NCBI GenBank assembly: GCA_905197665.1
Contig: CAJJZP010000003.1
Span: 112,422-176,421 of the forward strand
Direction of reading: 5' to 3'
From: an uncultured Collinsella sp.
GTDB lineage: Bacteria; Actinomycetota; Coriobacteriia; Coriobacteriales; Coriobacteriaceae
Length of the DNA: 64,000 nucleotides
Position numbers and translations under genes: made by a program. Position 1 is the first letter of the stretch. Every line of letters begins with the position of its first letter. The notes below the pieces were generated by a model that saw nothing but the letters and a program-made list of their open reading frames with translations, searched no databases and was not told the origin of the DNA. Positions 23,107 to 32,212 of the stretch are shown piece after piece.

Positions 23107-24507
23107 ATGGCTTCTTCTGATGCAACACAACGAGCAGTCCTTGCCGGACTTTCGTGCGGGATCGGCCTTGCCGCTCCCGTGGTTATGTATGCCGCGACGC
23201 TGCCGTTTTCGTCGGTGAACGAGACGGTCGTGGCGGGTGCAGTTCCCTTCGCCGTGGGCGCGGTGGCGGGCGTGGGTATCTATGCCGCCTCGCTGGGTAT
23301 CTCCGAGTATCGTGCGCAGCGTGAAGAGCGTCTGTTCCAGCCCGATGCCATGGGCGGTGCCGCCAATCTCAATCAGCATCAAAGCGAGTTCAAGACCGCC
23401 TCGATTCCAGCTCAGCAGCAGGATGCGATTCCGTACGCTGCGGCTTCTGCTTCTCAGGCTCAGTCGGAGCAGTCTACCTCGGCACTCCTTTCCGGCCTGA
23501 CTGGTGCGTTCCAGCGCCGTCATGTCGATGATGGTGTCCCTACCATCGCTCGAGCCGCAGATGCTATGGACGAGGCCGAGGCTTGGTCCATGATCGACAG
23601 CATGCTCGACGACGATTCGCCGGTGAGCTGCGACCCTGCACGCTCGCGCGACGTCTATCAAGTCGCCATCGACGAGCTCACCAACGGCGGGCAGACCGGC
23701 TCCTTCAATCGCGATGATATCGCCGCCGCGGCACGCGCCGTGTCGGGCTCCCAGGCCGCCCCTGCGGGCAGCACGGCGGCTTTCGTGGCACTCGTTGCCA
23801 ATGCGGCGGTCAATAACGCCTACAGCGCTACCTCGGCGGACGCGAACGCTTCTGCCGATAATTCGTACGTTGATGAAGCCATGACCGCGGACGAGGAGGC
23901 TGTTGCCGCCCGCCGTGCCGCCGAAAGCTCGCTTTGGGGCGCTCCTGCCCAGCAGCAGGCGGCTGAGGCTGCGCCGTACAACGCAAACCTCGCCAGCATG
24001 CCTATCATTTCCGGTGCCGCGGGCATCGATCTCGATGACCTCGATGAGCCTGCAGCCATCACCGCATCGATTGATGCCCAAGATCGCATCGACACCGGCG
24101 ACCTTCCGGATGCCTCGCTTGAGGTTGATGTCCCCATGGCCGATTACTCGGGCCACGAGGGTATGTGGGCCGCCGCCACCGCGATTCTGGATGAGATTGA
24201 CGAGCCTGCTCCTGTTTCAGCCCCCGCTCCCGTCGCTGCCCCTCAGCCTGCTGCCCCCGCCTATGTCGGCCGTCACAGCGCTGTGTTCCCCGAGGATACT
24301 GCCCGTATCTCGCGTGAGAGCATCGAGCGGGCCGAGGCTATTGCCGCCGGCATTATGGAAAATCGTCGTCACGAGCGCGTCAATCAGATCCTCGAGGAAG
24401 AGATCGAGCGTCTTCAGTCCTCTACCGCCAAGCGTACGGGCCGTGCTTATCTGAGCGTTATCGAGGGCGGTACCGCCAGCTTCGCGCCGCTCCGTGCGGA
24501 GGCATAA
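23107..24507 (+). CDS. Membrane protein with long acidic/Ala-rich cytoplasmic part
   Basis: This 466-residue protein has two closely spaced N-terminal membrane helices (about residues 10-30 and 40-65, 'AVPFAVGAVAGVGIYAAS'). About 400 residues of Ala/Asp/Glu/Ser-rich, probably disordered sequence follow, with repeated 'DDLDEPA'- and 'DEIDEPAPVSAP'-like acidic patches. The C terminus is basic and helical ('RRHERVNQILEEEIERLQ', then 'TGRAYLSVIEGG'). No enzyme family is recognised. The ATG at 23107 has GGGGAG upstream. It is followed within eight bases by a VanZ-like gene, so the two are probably one operon and act in the envelope. Confidence 0.8.
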   Translation: MASSDATQRAVLAGLSCGIGLAAPVVMYAATLPFSSVNETVVAGAVPFAVGAVAGVGIYAASLGISEYRAQREERLFQPDAMGGAANLNQHQSEFKTASIPAQQQDAIPYAAASASQAQSEQSTSALLSGLTGAFQRRHVDDGVPTIARAADAMDEAEAWSMIDSMLDDDSPVSCDPARSRDVYQVAIDELTNGGQTGSFNRDDIAAAARAVSGSQAAPAGSTAAFVALVANAAVNNAYSATSADANASADNSYVDEAMTADEEAVAARRAAESSLWGAPAQQQAAEAAPYNANLASMPIISGAAGIDLDDLDEPAAITASIDAQDRIDTGDLPDASLEVDVPMADYSGHEGMWAAATAILDEIDEPAPVSAPAPVAAPQPAAPAYVGRHSAVFPEDTARISRESIERAEAIAAGIMENRRHERVNQILEEEIERLQSSTAKRTGRAYLSVIEGGTASFAPLRAEA

Positions 24508-24514
24508 CTTCTGC

Positions 24515-24964
24515 ATGGTTAAGATCAATCGAAAATGGGCGGTCGTAACCTGCCTGATGGCGCTCTTGATCTGGGGCAATTCGCTGGTTCCCGGCTCGGG
24601 GTCGGGCTCACTGAGCCTAACGGTCATGGAAGCTATCCGCGGTTTCCTGCACGGCGTGGGACTTCCATATGAATGGGTGACCAACTTTGTTGTTCGTAAG
24701 TGCGCGCATTTTACCGAGTATTTGGTGCTCGGCATCCTGGCAACGCACGCCTTTGATTTTGAGGGCCGACGCACCTTTGACGTGCTGCTGCCCACGGCAG
24801 TGTTCCTGCTGCTGATTCCCTCGATCGACGAGACGATTCAGCTCTTTGTGCCGGGACGCGCCGGCATGATCACTGATGTGATGATCGACTGCTGTGGAGC
24901 GGCAACGGGCGTTGTGCTCCGATATCTCTTACGGTCGCTGATGTGCGCCAAAAAGGCCGCCTAA
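24515..24964 (+). CDS. VanZ-like membrane protein
   Basis: The 149-residue protein has four predicted helices and the VanZ-family core 'VVRKCAHFTEYLVLGILATH' (KxxHxxEY, about residues 54-73), with 'PSIDETIQLFVPGRAGMITDVMID' (DExxQxFxPGRxxxxxDvxxd) further on. VanZ confers low-level teicoplanin resistance in enterococci by an unknown mechanism; most homologues are uncharacterised envelope proteins. GGAGG lies 12 bases before the ATG, a little far. A GTG at 24494 would overlap the previous gene. Confidence 0.86.
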   Translation: MVKINRKWAVVTCLMALLIWGNSLVPGSGSGSLSLTVMEAIRGFLHGVGLPYEWVTNFVVRKCAHFTEYLVLGILATHAFDFEGRRTFDVLLPTAVFLLLIPSIDETIQLFVPGRAGMITDVMIDCCGAATGVVLRYLLRSLMCAKKAA

Positions 24965-24998
24965 GGACGCATTGTTTGGTCCTAGGCGGCCTTTTTTA
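24950..24998 (+). terminator. Terminator after the VanZ-like gene
   Basis: AAAAAGGCCGCCTAAGGA and TCCTAGGCGGCCTTTTTT form an 18-bp stem with a 12-base loop. The left arm overlaps the stop codon. The A and T runs make it bidirectional, serving the ROK gene region as well. Confidence 0.92.
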
Positions 24999-25079
24999 TT
25001 GGAGGGCTTATATGAGGTGTGGCGGCGTCGTTCCATAGGTCGGATTTGCCGGGTGCGCCACGCCCTGTGGGTGCGTCTG

Positions 25080-25970
25080 TTACTGAAGCGCCTGTGCGCC
25101 TAGGGCCAGGCAGCCCATGATGCCCTGCTTGCCCTCGAGGCTGTTGTTGACGATGTAGGTATCGATGTCGTTGACCTCGGGCGTGACGATGTAGCCGTTG
25201 AGCATCTCGGCGCACTTCTTGCGCGCGAGCGGCACGATGGGGGTGTGGTCGGCCACGCCGCCACCGATGACGATCTTTTGCGGTGCGTAGCACAGGATGT
25301 AGGTCATGAGCGCCTGCGCCAGATAGCCGGCGAGCAGGTCCATGGCCTCCGGGTCATCGGCCATCTCTCCGGCGCTCTTGCCACCCCAGCGCTTTTTGAC
25401 GCCGGGACCGGCGATGAGGCCCTTGAGGCAGTTGTCGTGGAAGGGGCAGCCGCTGTGCTCGCCGATGGTGTCGCGCGGGTCGCGCGTGACCAGGATGTGG
25501 CCGGCCTCGGGGTGCATCATGCCGTGCACGAGCTGGCCGCCCGAAAGCACGCCGGCGCCCACGCCGGTGCCGATGGTCAGATACGCCACGTCAGTGAGGC
25601 CCTGGGCGCAACCAAAGGTGACCTCGCCCAGGCAGGCGACGTTGACGTCGGTGTCGTAGCCGCAGGGAATGTCGAGCTCGTTTTGAATGGTGCCCAGCAG
25701 GTCAAAGTAGCGCCATGCCGTCTTGGGGGTCTCCAAGATCTTGCCGTACTGGGGCGAGGCGGGGTTGACTGCGGTGGGGCCAAAAGCTCCGATGCCCAGT
25801 GCGGCGATGCCCTTGTTTGCAAACCATGCGTTGACGGCCTCGACGGTCTCCTGCGGGGTCGTGGTCGCGATCTGCTCGCACTCCAGGACCATACCGTCTG
25901 CATAGCCCGTGGCGCAGACCATCTTGGTGCCGCCGGCCTCGAGCGCTCCGATAAGCTGCTGCTCTGCCAT
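25080..25970 (-). CDS. ROK-family sugar kinase, fructokinase type
   Basis: The 296-residue protein opens with the ROK ATP-binding motif 'GALEAGGTKMVCATG' and has 'LTIGTGVGAGVLSGGQLVHG' and 'MHPEAGHI'. The zinc/substrate segment 'SGCPFHDNCLKGLIAGPGV' has the C-P-F-H-xx-C spacing that marks bacterial fructokinases rather than glucokinases or NagC-type repressors. No DNA-binding domain is present. It would phosphorylate fructose or mannose at the 6-position. GAGAGGA lies before the ATG. The gene stands alone, with no transporter beside it. Confidence 0.88.
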   Translation of the reverse strand: MAEQQLIGALEAGGTKMVCATGYADGMVLECEQIATTTPQETVEAVNAWFANKGIAALGIGAFGPTAVNPASPQYGKILETPKTAWRYFDLLGTIQNELDIPCGYDTDVNVACLGEVTFGCAQGLTDVAYLTIGTGVGAGVLSGGQLVHGMMHPEAGHILVTRDPRDTIGEHSGCPFHDNCLKGLIAGPGVKKRWGGKSAGEMADDPEAMDLLAGYLAQALMTYILCYAPQKIVIGGGVADHTPIVPLARKKCAEMLNGYIVTPEVNDIDTYIVNNSLEGKQGIMGCLALGAQALQ

Positions 25971-26045
25971 AGTGTTCCTCTCTCTATGACGAGTTGCTCT
26001 GTCACTAAAGTATAGCGCCCTAAACAATGTAAGAAAGCGCTATAA

Positions 26046-26086
26046 AAAGAATCCTCGCAACGCGGTGGACGGTGCGAGGCTTCTTT
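26046..26086 (-). terminator. Terminator of the aminotransferase gene
   Basis: On the minus strand AAGAAGCCTCGCA and TGCGAGGATTCTT form an imperfect 13-bp stem followed by TTTAT. It lies 26 bases after the stop at 26112. Confidence 0.75.
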
Positions 26087-26111
26087 GGTTCCTATAGTTG
26101 TCGGGCCGTCC

Positions 26112-27293
26112 TTACCCGCGCGGTTTGATTTTATCACGCAGGAACTTGAGGTTCTCCAGTGCTGCGTTGAGCGTCTCGTCTCGCTTGGCAAAGTGGAAAC
26201 GAATCAGATGGTTGACGGGCTCGCGGAAGAAGCTCGAGCCCGGAACGGCGCCCACGCCCACCTTGGAGGCCAAATCCTCACAGAAGTCGAGATCGCTGTC
26301 ATAGCCAAACTCCGAGATATCCATCATCACATAGTAGGCGCCCTGCGGCACGTTGTGCTCAAGACCGATGCTATCGAGCCCCTGACAGAATAGGTCGCGC
26401 TTGGCGGTGTAGAGGTCGAGGACCTCCTGGTAATAGCTGTCGTCGAATTTGAGGGCGGTGACGACAGCTTCCTGCAGGGGAGCGGCAGCACCCACGGTGA
26501 GGAAGTCGTGGACCTTTTTAATGCGCTCGGTGATCTGGGCCGGGGCGATGGTGTAGCCCAGACGCCAGCCGGTGATGGAGTACGTCTTAGACAGCGAACT
26601 GCAGCTGATGGTTCGATCGAACATGCCGGGCAGCGTGGCCATATAGACGTGCTCGTGGGGCGCGTAGACGATGTGCTCGTATACCTCGTCGGTAATGCAG
26701 TAGACGTCGTACTTTTTGCAGAGGTCGGCGATTAAGGTGAGCTCCTCGCGCGTAAAGACCTTGCCGCAGGGGTTGGAAGGGTTGCACAGGACGATGGCCT
26801 TGGGATCGTTGTCGCGGAAGGCCGCCTCGAGTGTCTCGCGGTCAAAGTCGAACGCAGGTGGGTTAAGCGGCACGTAGATGGGCTCGGCACCCGAGAGGAT
26901 CGTGTCGGCGCCGTAGTTCTCGTAGAATGGCGAGAAGATGACGACCTTGTCGCCGGGGTTTGTGACCGTCATCATGGCGGCCATCATGGCCTCGGTGGAG
27001 CCGCAGGTGACCACGATGTTCTCGTTGGGGTTGATCGGCATGCCCATAAAGTGCTCCTGCTTGGCGGCAAGCGCCTCACGCATGGCCTGGGAGCCCCAGG
27101 TGATGGAGTACTGGTGATAGAGCGGCTTGGGGTCGCTGGCGATGGCGCTCAGGCTGTTGAGCAGCTGCGCCGGGGGATCGAAGTCGGGGAAGCCCTGCGA
27201 CAGGTTGACGGCGCCATACTTATTGGAGATGCGCGTCATGCGGCGGATGACCGAATCGGTAAACGTTGCCGTACGGTTGGAGAGTTCTTTCAT
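26112..27293 (-). CDS. PLP-dependent aminotransferase, class I/II
   Basis: The 393-residue fold-type I enzyme shows 'AVNLSQGFPDFDPP' near the N terminus, 'VTCGSTEAMMAAMM', 'LCNPSNPCGKVFTREEL', 'DEVYEHIVY' and the PLP-lysine motif 'CSSLSKTYSITGWRLGY' (Lys near 238), with the substrate-carboxylate Arg in 'LIRFHFAK'. The 'SQGFPDF' opening is common in kynurenine/methionine/glutamine-type aminotransferases. The exact amino acid cannot be read from sequence. AAAGGA lies before the ATG at 27293. Confidence 0.9.
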   Translation of the reverse strand: MKELSNRTATFTDSVIRRMTRISNKYGAVNLSQGFPDFDPPAQLLNSLSAIASDPKPLYHQYSITWGSQAMREALAAKQEHFMGMPINPNENIVVTCGSTEAMMAAMMTVTNPGDKVVIFSPFYENYGADTILSGAEPIYVPLNPPAFDFDRETLEAAFRDNDPKAIVLCNPSNPCGKVFTREELTLIADLCKKYDVYCITDEVYEHIVYAPHEHVYMATLPGMFDRTISCSSLSKTYSITGWRLGYTIAPAQITERIKKVHDFLTVGAAAPLQEAVVTALKFDDSYYQEVLDLYTAKRDLFCQGLDSIGLEHNVPQGAYYVMMDISEFGYDSDLDFCEDLASKVGVGAVPGSSFFREPVNHLIRFHFAKRDETLNAALENLKFLRDKIKPRG

Positions 27294-27458
27294 GCTTGTC
27301 CTTTCGAGCATTTGCAGTGGGGCAAGTTTACTCCTATGAAACCGGTGGGAATTGCTCGAAATGGTCTCGAAAAACTCTTTTCAAAATTCTTGAAAATTGG
27401 GGCTTGCATCGCGTGGCGTTCCTTGCAATAATAGTCGAGCGCGAAGCGCACAGGACAC

Positions 27459-27533
27459 GGTGGGTGTAGCTCAGTTGGCTAGAGCGACGGGTTGTGGTCC
27501 CGTAGGTCGAGGGTTCGAGTCCCTTTACCCACC
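27459..27533 (+). tRNA. tRNA-His (anticodon GTG)
   Basis: The cloverleaf has acceptor GTGGGTG/TACCCAC, T arm GAGGG-TTCGAGT-CCCTT and anticodon loop TTGTGGT with GTG. The base before position 1 is G (27459) and position 73 is C, the extra G(-1):C73 pair special to tRNA-His. CCA is not encoded. Confidence 0.95.
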
Positions 27534-27558
27534 CCAGTTCTTGCTTCGTGTTGATATC

Positions 27559-27631
27559 GGGTCGTTAGCTCAGTTGGTAGAGCAGGGGACTCTTAATCCC
27601 AAGGTCCAGGGTTCGACCCCCTGACGGCCCA
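27559..27631 (+). tRNA. tRNA-Lys (anticodon CTT)
   Basis: Acceptor GGGTCGT/ACGGCCC, D arm TAGCTCAGTTGGTAGAGC, anticodon arm GGGGA-CTCTTAA-TCCC with CTT, T arm CAGGG-TTCGACC-CCCTG and discriminator A. It lies 25 bases after tRNA-His, likely in one transcript. Confidence 0.95.
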
Positions 27632-27644
27632 CCCAAAGTATGTT

Positions 27645-27677
27645 AAAGCGACTGGCTTAGGCTGGTCGCTTTTTTTG
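27645..27677 (+). terminator. Terminator of the tRNA-His/tRNA-Lys unit
   Basis: AAAGCGAC and GTCGCTTT pair around TGGCTTAGGCTG and are followed by a long T run. Confidence 0.88.
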
Positions 27678-27744
27678 TTGACCTCGCATGGGGTCGAACC
27701 CGAAAGGGCACAGCCACTTTCACAGATCGAGTCTACCCTGGGGA

Positions 27745-28107
27745 TCAGTAAAACCGGCGCGTCTGCACGGCGAAGTACGCCTGGGCGAGCGCGATTTCTT
27801 GCTTGTTTGAATCTCCGTTCTGGGCGATTAAATAGCATGCATAGCGCGTAAGTTTGTAGTCTTTAACCGCGCGAGCGGCGACACCGGCAGTTACCATTTT
27901 CGTGGTGTCACGAAAATGGGAATCAACTGGAGTTTTGTTTGTTTCGCACGAGACTTTTGCCCTCTTAACAACTTCGGCGAAGTTCTCCCATCGAGTGTAC
28001 CCCATGGGTTCCATTAAATCGCGTGCGAGCCAATACTCAACGCCGTCTTCCACATTGGCGTAGCTATCAAGTTTGACACGCCACTTCTCGATATCTCTAC
28101 TGTCCAT
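27745..28107 (-). pseudogene. BRO-N/DinD-like gene, N-terminal fragment
   Basis: The 120 residues match the start of DinD-type DNA-damage-inducible proteins, which carry a BRO-N-like domain: 'VEDGVEYWLARDLMEPMGYTRWENF', 'VKRAKVSCE' and 'YACYLIAQNGDSNKQEIALAQAYFAVQTR' (shown for matching; each is part of the family core). Full-length members run to about 270 residues, but this frame stops right after 'QTRRFY'. BRO/DinD genes are typical cargo of phages and islands, and the fragment ends about 110 bases from tRNA-Lys, a common integration target. It looks like the relic of an excised element. A short functional protein cannot be excluded. Confidence 0.7.
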
Positions 28108-28268
28108 ATCTCCTCCTCGCTGGTCTATTGTCTATGCGGGCTTTGCCCGCTCTGTACTCAGAATAAGGATACGCTGCCGTGCGGACACGAATGGGCCCCG
28201 TGCCACTTCGAGGTCACGGGGCCCATAGATATCGATTAGTTGTGCTCTGCTCTAGATAGGTGTCCAGT

Positions 28269-29795
28269 TTAATTCGATCGATAGTGCGAACCCAGGCTTT
28301 CGGTCCGCTTGCGCATGGCTTTGACCATCTCCGTTGCCAGCTGATTCTGCGATTGCAGGCGGGCGAGGGCTGCGATCTCGCTGTCTTTGGCATGCGGCTT
28401 GCTCAGCGCCGTTGCCTCGTCTTTCAGGCTTTCAAGCTGTTGCAGGGCCTTGGATAGACCTGCTTCGGTCCTGTTGATCATGCAATAGGTACTCATCGTG
28501 TGCTTAAGGCTGTGTGTCAGGCGTTCGGCATCTGTTGTGGCAATGCCATACTGAGGGAGGGCGATATCCATCGGAGCGGCCGCCTCGGGAGCGTCCAGCG
28601 CTGCTTGGGCTGCCGATGCGCCCGCGATGCGCCCAAACACGATGCCGTTGGCGCTTGACAAGCCGCCGATGCGGTCGGCGCCGTGCATGCCGCCTGTTGC
28701 CTCACCGCAGGCGAAGAGGCCCTCAATGCCCGTGTACGCGGTCATGTCGATCTTGATACCGCCGTTAGCGGCGTGGGCATACATCGCAACGCGCATCTCG
28801 TCAGTCGGGGCGATGCCGTGCTCGTCTTGCAGCCAGGTGGCAAAGGTCTGCACAAACTCTGGGACATCCTCGCGAGGGAAGTCGTAGTGGAGTGCCAGGC
28901 CTTCGACACTTGTCTGATCGATGACGAGATCGATAGCGCGGGAGGCCAAGCGTGACGTGAAGGGACCATATCCAGAGCGCTGCTCGAGCAGGTCGTCCAG
29001 CTTGTCGTCGGCAATATCTACCGGCTGGTCTACATGTACGTAGCGCCAGGTTTTCTCGTTGAAGACCAGGTTGCGCTTGGGCTCGATGAAGCCGGGCATC
29101 ATCTGCATGAACTCTATATTAGTAAGTGTTGCGCCGTGCGCCAGCGCGATGGCCTGCGAGGAGCTGAGCACATCAGCCGACGTAAGGCTGCGCTCGAACA
29201 GGCCGCTTGTGCCACCGGCTGCGATGATCGTGGCCTTGGCGGCAAAGGGCACGATTCGATTTTCGGTGAGGTCGTAGAGCACGGTTCCGGTTATTCTGCC
29301 GTTCGTGTCCTCAACAAGGTCGATAAGCTCATGGCGGGGGAGCAGGCGAATGCCGAGCGACTCGATCCGGGCTGTCAGAGCGTCCTCAAGGGGTTTGCGG
29401 GTGAGGCCGCGCCACATGCGCGTCTTGTGGTCAAAGCAGGGGATAAACTGCTTTTGCTGGGCGCTCTCGGCGCTTTGCGGACGCTGGAGCTCAACACCCA
29501 GGTCTTGCTCGAGCCATTCAATTGCCTGGGGAATGCTGTGGACAAACGTCTGGACAAGATCGGGGTCGGCGACGCCGCCACCAACGGTCTGGATGGTATC
29601 GATAAGGTCTTGTTCGTCGTCTTCGTTAACGGGTCCGATAAGCCCCAAGCCCCAGGTTCCGGGGAAGAAGCTTGATCCACTCATAGTCTTGCCGGCGCTT
29701 GCCACAGTGACGGTCACGCCCGCGCGCGCCGCTTCGATGGCGGCGCAAAGGCCCGCAATGCCAGATCCAATTACCAGTACATCAGTCGATTCCAT
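28269..29795 (-). CDS. FAD-dependent oxidoreductase, fumarate reductase/L-aspartate oxidase family
   Basis: The 508-residue flavoprotein has the dinucleotide-binding N terminus 'VLVIGSGIAGLCAAIEAARAG', the 'TIIAAGGTSGLFE' segment, 'HGATLTNIEFMQMMPGF' and the C-terminal FAD loop 'GLFACGEATGGMHGADRIGG'. These are shared by fumarate reductase flavoproteins, succinate dehydrogenase and NadB. The 'SGSSFFPGTWGLGL' stretch stands where covalent FAD enzymes have a His, so the flavin is probably non-covalent. NadA and NadC are not adjacent, which leaves the substrate open. AAAGGA lies before the ATG at 29795. Confidence 0.82.
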   Translation of the reverse strand: MESTDVLVIGSGIAGLCAAIEAARAGVTVTVASAGKTMSGSSFFPGTWGLGLIGPVNEDDEQDLIDTIQTVGGGVADPDLVQTFVHSIPQAIEWLEQDLGVELQRPQSAESAQQKQFIPCFDHKTRMWRGLTRKPLEDALTARIESLGIRLLPRHELIDLVEDTNGRITGTVLYDLTENRIVPFAAKATIIAAGGTSGLFERSLTSADVLSSSQAIALAHGATLTNIEFMQMMPGFIEPKRNLVFNEKTWRYVHVDQPVDIADDKLDDLLEQRSGYGPFTSRLASRAIDLVIDQTSVEGLALHYDFPREDVPEFVQTFATWLQDEHGIAPTDEMRVAMYAHAANGGIKIDMTAYTGIEGLFACGEATGGMHGADRIGGLSSANGIVFGRIAGASAAQAALDAPEAAAPMDIALPQYGIATTDAERLTHSLKHTMSTYCMINRTEAGLSKALQQLESLKDEATALSKPHAKDSEIAALARLQSQNQLATEMVKAMRKRTESLGSHYRSN

Positions 29796-29983
29796 CGGAT
29801 TCCTTTCTCGTCCGGCGCATTGTCGCACGGGTGATCGGCAATGGGGCCGCAAAGACTCGGCAAATCGGTAAAGGGCAATTATGGCAGGTGGGTGTCATGG
29901 ACACTTTGACGTTCCATCTCGTCTCATCTCGTATTTCGCCCCAACTGGTATATCGGCATTAGCTACCCTGCGACAGCGTAAAC

Positions 29984-30016
29984 AAAAAGAGCCGCTACCT
30001 CGAAAGGTAGCGGCTC
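29984..30016 (-). terminator. Terminator of the GGGtGRT operon
   Basis: On the minus strand a perfect 12-bp stem GAGCCGCTACCT/AGGTAGCGGCTC with a four-base loop is followed by TTTTTGTTT. Confidence 0.92.
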
Positions 30017-30051
30017 CAAAGCTCAACTATATGAGCATCGCGCGGGCGCGA

Positions 30052-31056
30052 TTAGGCCTTGAGGGCCTCCTCGACAGCGACAGCGCAGGCGACGGTGGCA
30101 CCGACCATGGGGTTGTTGCCCATGCCGATGAGACCCATCATGTCGACGTGCGCAGGCACGGAGGAAGAACCGGCGAACTGGGCGTCGGAGTGCATACGGC
30201 CCATGGTGTCGGTCATGCCGTAAGAGGCAGGGCCGGCGCCCATGTTGTCCGGGTGCAGGGTACGGCCAGTGCCGCCACCAGAAGCGACGGAGAAGTACTT
30301 CTTGCCAGCCTCGATGCGCTCCTTCTTGTAGGTGCCAGCGACGGGGTGCTGGAAGCGCGTGGGGTTGGTGGAGTTACCGGTGATCGAGATGTCGACGTTC
30401 TCGTGCCACATGATGGCAACGCCCTCGCGGACGTCGTCGGAGCCGTAGCAGTTAACGGCAGCGCGGGGACCATCGGAGTAGGGGATGGTCTCGACGACCT
30501 TGAGCTCGCCCGTGTAGTAGTCGAACTGGGTCTTCACATAGGTGAAGCCGTTGATGCGGGCGATGATCTGGGCGGCGTCCTTGCCCAGACCGTTAAGGAT
30601 AACGCGCAGCGGCTTCTTGCGAGCCTTGTTGGCGTTCAGAGCCAGGCCGATAGCGCCCTCAGCGGCAGCGAAGGACTCATGGCCGGCCAGGAAGGCGAAG
30701 CACTCGGTGTCGTCGGAGAGCAGCATAGCGCCCAGGTTGCCGTGGCCCAGACCGACCTTGCGGTCCTCGGCGACGGAGCCGGGAACGGTGAAGGCCTGGA
30801 TGCCCTCGCCGATGATGGCGGCAGCCTCAGAAGCGGTCTTGGCGCCACGCTTGACAGCGAGAGCGCAACCGAGGGTGTAGGCCCACTCGGCGTTCTGGAA
30901 GGCGATGGACTGGGTGTTGTTGACGATCTCACGCGGGTTGAAGCCCTTGTCGGTGCAGATCTGCAGAGCTTCCTCGAGGGAGGCGATGCCGTTGTCGGCG
31001 AGGCACTTGTTGATCTTGTCAGCGCGGCGCTCGTAACCTTCGAACGTAACAGTCAT
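30052..31056 (-). CDS. GGGtGRT protein
   Basis: This 334-residue protein belongs to the family named after the motif seen here as 'VASGGGTGRTLHPDN' (about residue 265). The family is found mostly in gut anaerobes, next to a NifU-like scaffold gene, as here (18 bases downstream of it). Its biochemical role is not established. Other conserved stretches are 'NNTQSIAFQNAEWAYTLGCA', 'GHGNLGAMLLSDDTECFAF' and 'ITGNSTNPTRFQHP'. The partner gene suggests a link to iron-sulfur or metal-cluster handling, but that is inference. Confidence 0.9.
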   Translation of the reverse strand: MTVTFEGYERRADKINKCLADNGIASLEEALQICTDKGFNPREIVNNTQSIAFQNAEWAYTLGCALAVKRGAKTASEAAAIIGEGIQAFTVPGSVAEDRKVGLGHGNLGAMLLSDDTECFAFLAGHESFAAAEGAIGLALNANKARKKPLRVILNGLGKDAAQIIARINGFTYVKTQFDYYTGELKVVETIPYSDGPRAAVNCYGSDDVREGVAIMWHENVDISITGNSTNPTRFQHPVAGTYKKERIEAGKKYFSVASGGGTGRTLHPDNMGAGPASYGMTDTMGRMHSDAQFAGSSSVPAHVDMMGLIGMGNNPMVGATVACAVAVEEALKA

Positions 31057-31074
31057 AGTTATTTCCCTCCCTTT

Positions 31075-31809
31075 CTACTCGTGAACCGGGAACACGCTGG
31101 CGACGGAGTGAGTCTCCTCGTCGGTGCGCGGGTCGATGTACTTGGCAGCGTTCTCCCACTGACCATAGTGGCCCATAGCGCCAGCGATGGCCTCCTCGGG
31201 GGTCTTGCCGGCCTTGACGGCGTCGGTGAACTTGCCGAGGTTCAGGAACTCGAACGCGATGATCTCGTTCTTGTCGTTGAGAGCCATGCGGGTGACGTAG
31301 CCCTGAGCGAGCTCGAGGTAACGAGCGCCCTTGGCCTTGGTGCCGAACATGGTGCCGACCTGAGAGCGAAGGCCCTTGCCGAGGTCGTCGAGGGAGGCGC
31401 CCACGGGCAGGCCGCCCTCGGAGAATGCGGTCTGGCTGCGGCCGTAAACGATCTGCAGGAAGATCTCGCGCATAGCAACGTTGATGGCGTCGCAGACGAG
31501 GTCGGTGTTGAGGGCCTCGAGGATGGTCTTGCCGGGAAGGATCTCGGAAGCCATGGCGGCAGAGTGGGTCATGCCCGAGCAGCCGATGGTCTCAACGAGG
31601 GCCTCCTCGATGATGCCGTCCTTGACGTTCAGCGTGAGCTTGCAGGCGCCCTGCTGAGGTGCGCACCAACCCACACCGTGCGTAAGACCGGAGATGTCGG
31701 AAATCTCCTTAGCCTGGACCCACTTGCCCTCCTCGGGGATGGGTGCGGGGCCGTGGTATGCACCCTTGGCAACGGGGCACATGTTCTCCACTTCCTGTGA
31801 GTACTGCAT
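31075..31809 (-). CDS. NifU-like iron-sulfur scaffold protein, GGGtGRT partner
   Basis: The 244-residue protein has a NifU/IscU-type N-terminal fold with 'GWCAPQQGACKLTLNVKDG' and 'ETIGCSGMTHSAAMASE', giving cysteines at the usual cluster-assembly positions. A family-specific C-terminal half follows. It is the first gene of a two-gene unit with the GGGtGRT gene. It is much longer than SufU of this window (144 residues) and not a duplicate of it. GAGAGG lies before the ATG at 31809. Confidence 0.85.
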   Translation of the reverse strand: MQYSQEVENMCPVAKGAYHGPAPIPEEGKWVQAKEISDISGLTHGVGWCAPQQGACKLTLNVKDGIIEEALVETIGCSGMTHSAAMASEILPGKTILEALNTDLVCDAINVAMREIFLQIVYGRSQTAFSEGGLPVGASLDDLGKGLRSQVGTMFGTKAKGARYLELAQGYVTRMALNDKNEIIAFEFLNLGKFTDAVKAGKTPEEAIAGAMGHYGQWENAAKYIDPRTDEETHSVASVFPVHE

Positions 31810-32212
31810 GCCTCTCCTCTCTATCGTGTTGGCGTCCCGTCTGGGGGTCGTGGCTGGCGATTGCCGGGCGACCCTTCGAAAGGGACATGACATGCAGCCC
31901 CTATAATACCGCGAAATGCACGGAATATTCGGCGAACGGCTCAGTTTTCGTAGCGAGATGCGCGGAACTTTCAATTGAAACGATTTAACTCTATGTTCTG
32001 TGGTCGCGAACTTCCGTAGAGGGGGTCCGTCTTGGGCAAGCTTTTGGTCAGCTCTTGTAAGCGTTGCAGGGGTTGACCTGTTGCAACGCTGCCGTTCGCC
32101 GCCTGTTTACTGCCTTTGGCCGCGCGAGTGTATTGTTTTGCGTGAAAGTTTTGATGGCACGCTTCAATCGTGCTGTATTGGATGGCAAGCAGATCCCGGC
32201 GAAGGGAGCGCC
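31810..32212. other. Gap upstream of the RAYT gene
   Basis: No gene is visible in these 403 bases. AGCGTTGCAGG (32060-32070) and the matching CCTGTTGCAACGCT (32077-32090) form a hairpin with 9 perfect outer pairs. Unlike the six repeats in 2-17 kb it has a different sequence. Confidence 0.4.

Noticed and set aside
29881..31800. Plus-strand open frame of 639 codons over the GGGtGRT/NifU-like genes
   Set aside because: It covers two well-supported minus-strand genes and their terminator and has a low-complexity Val/Gly/Asp translation.
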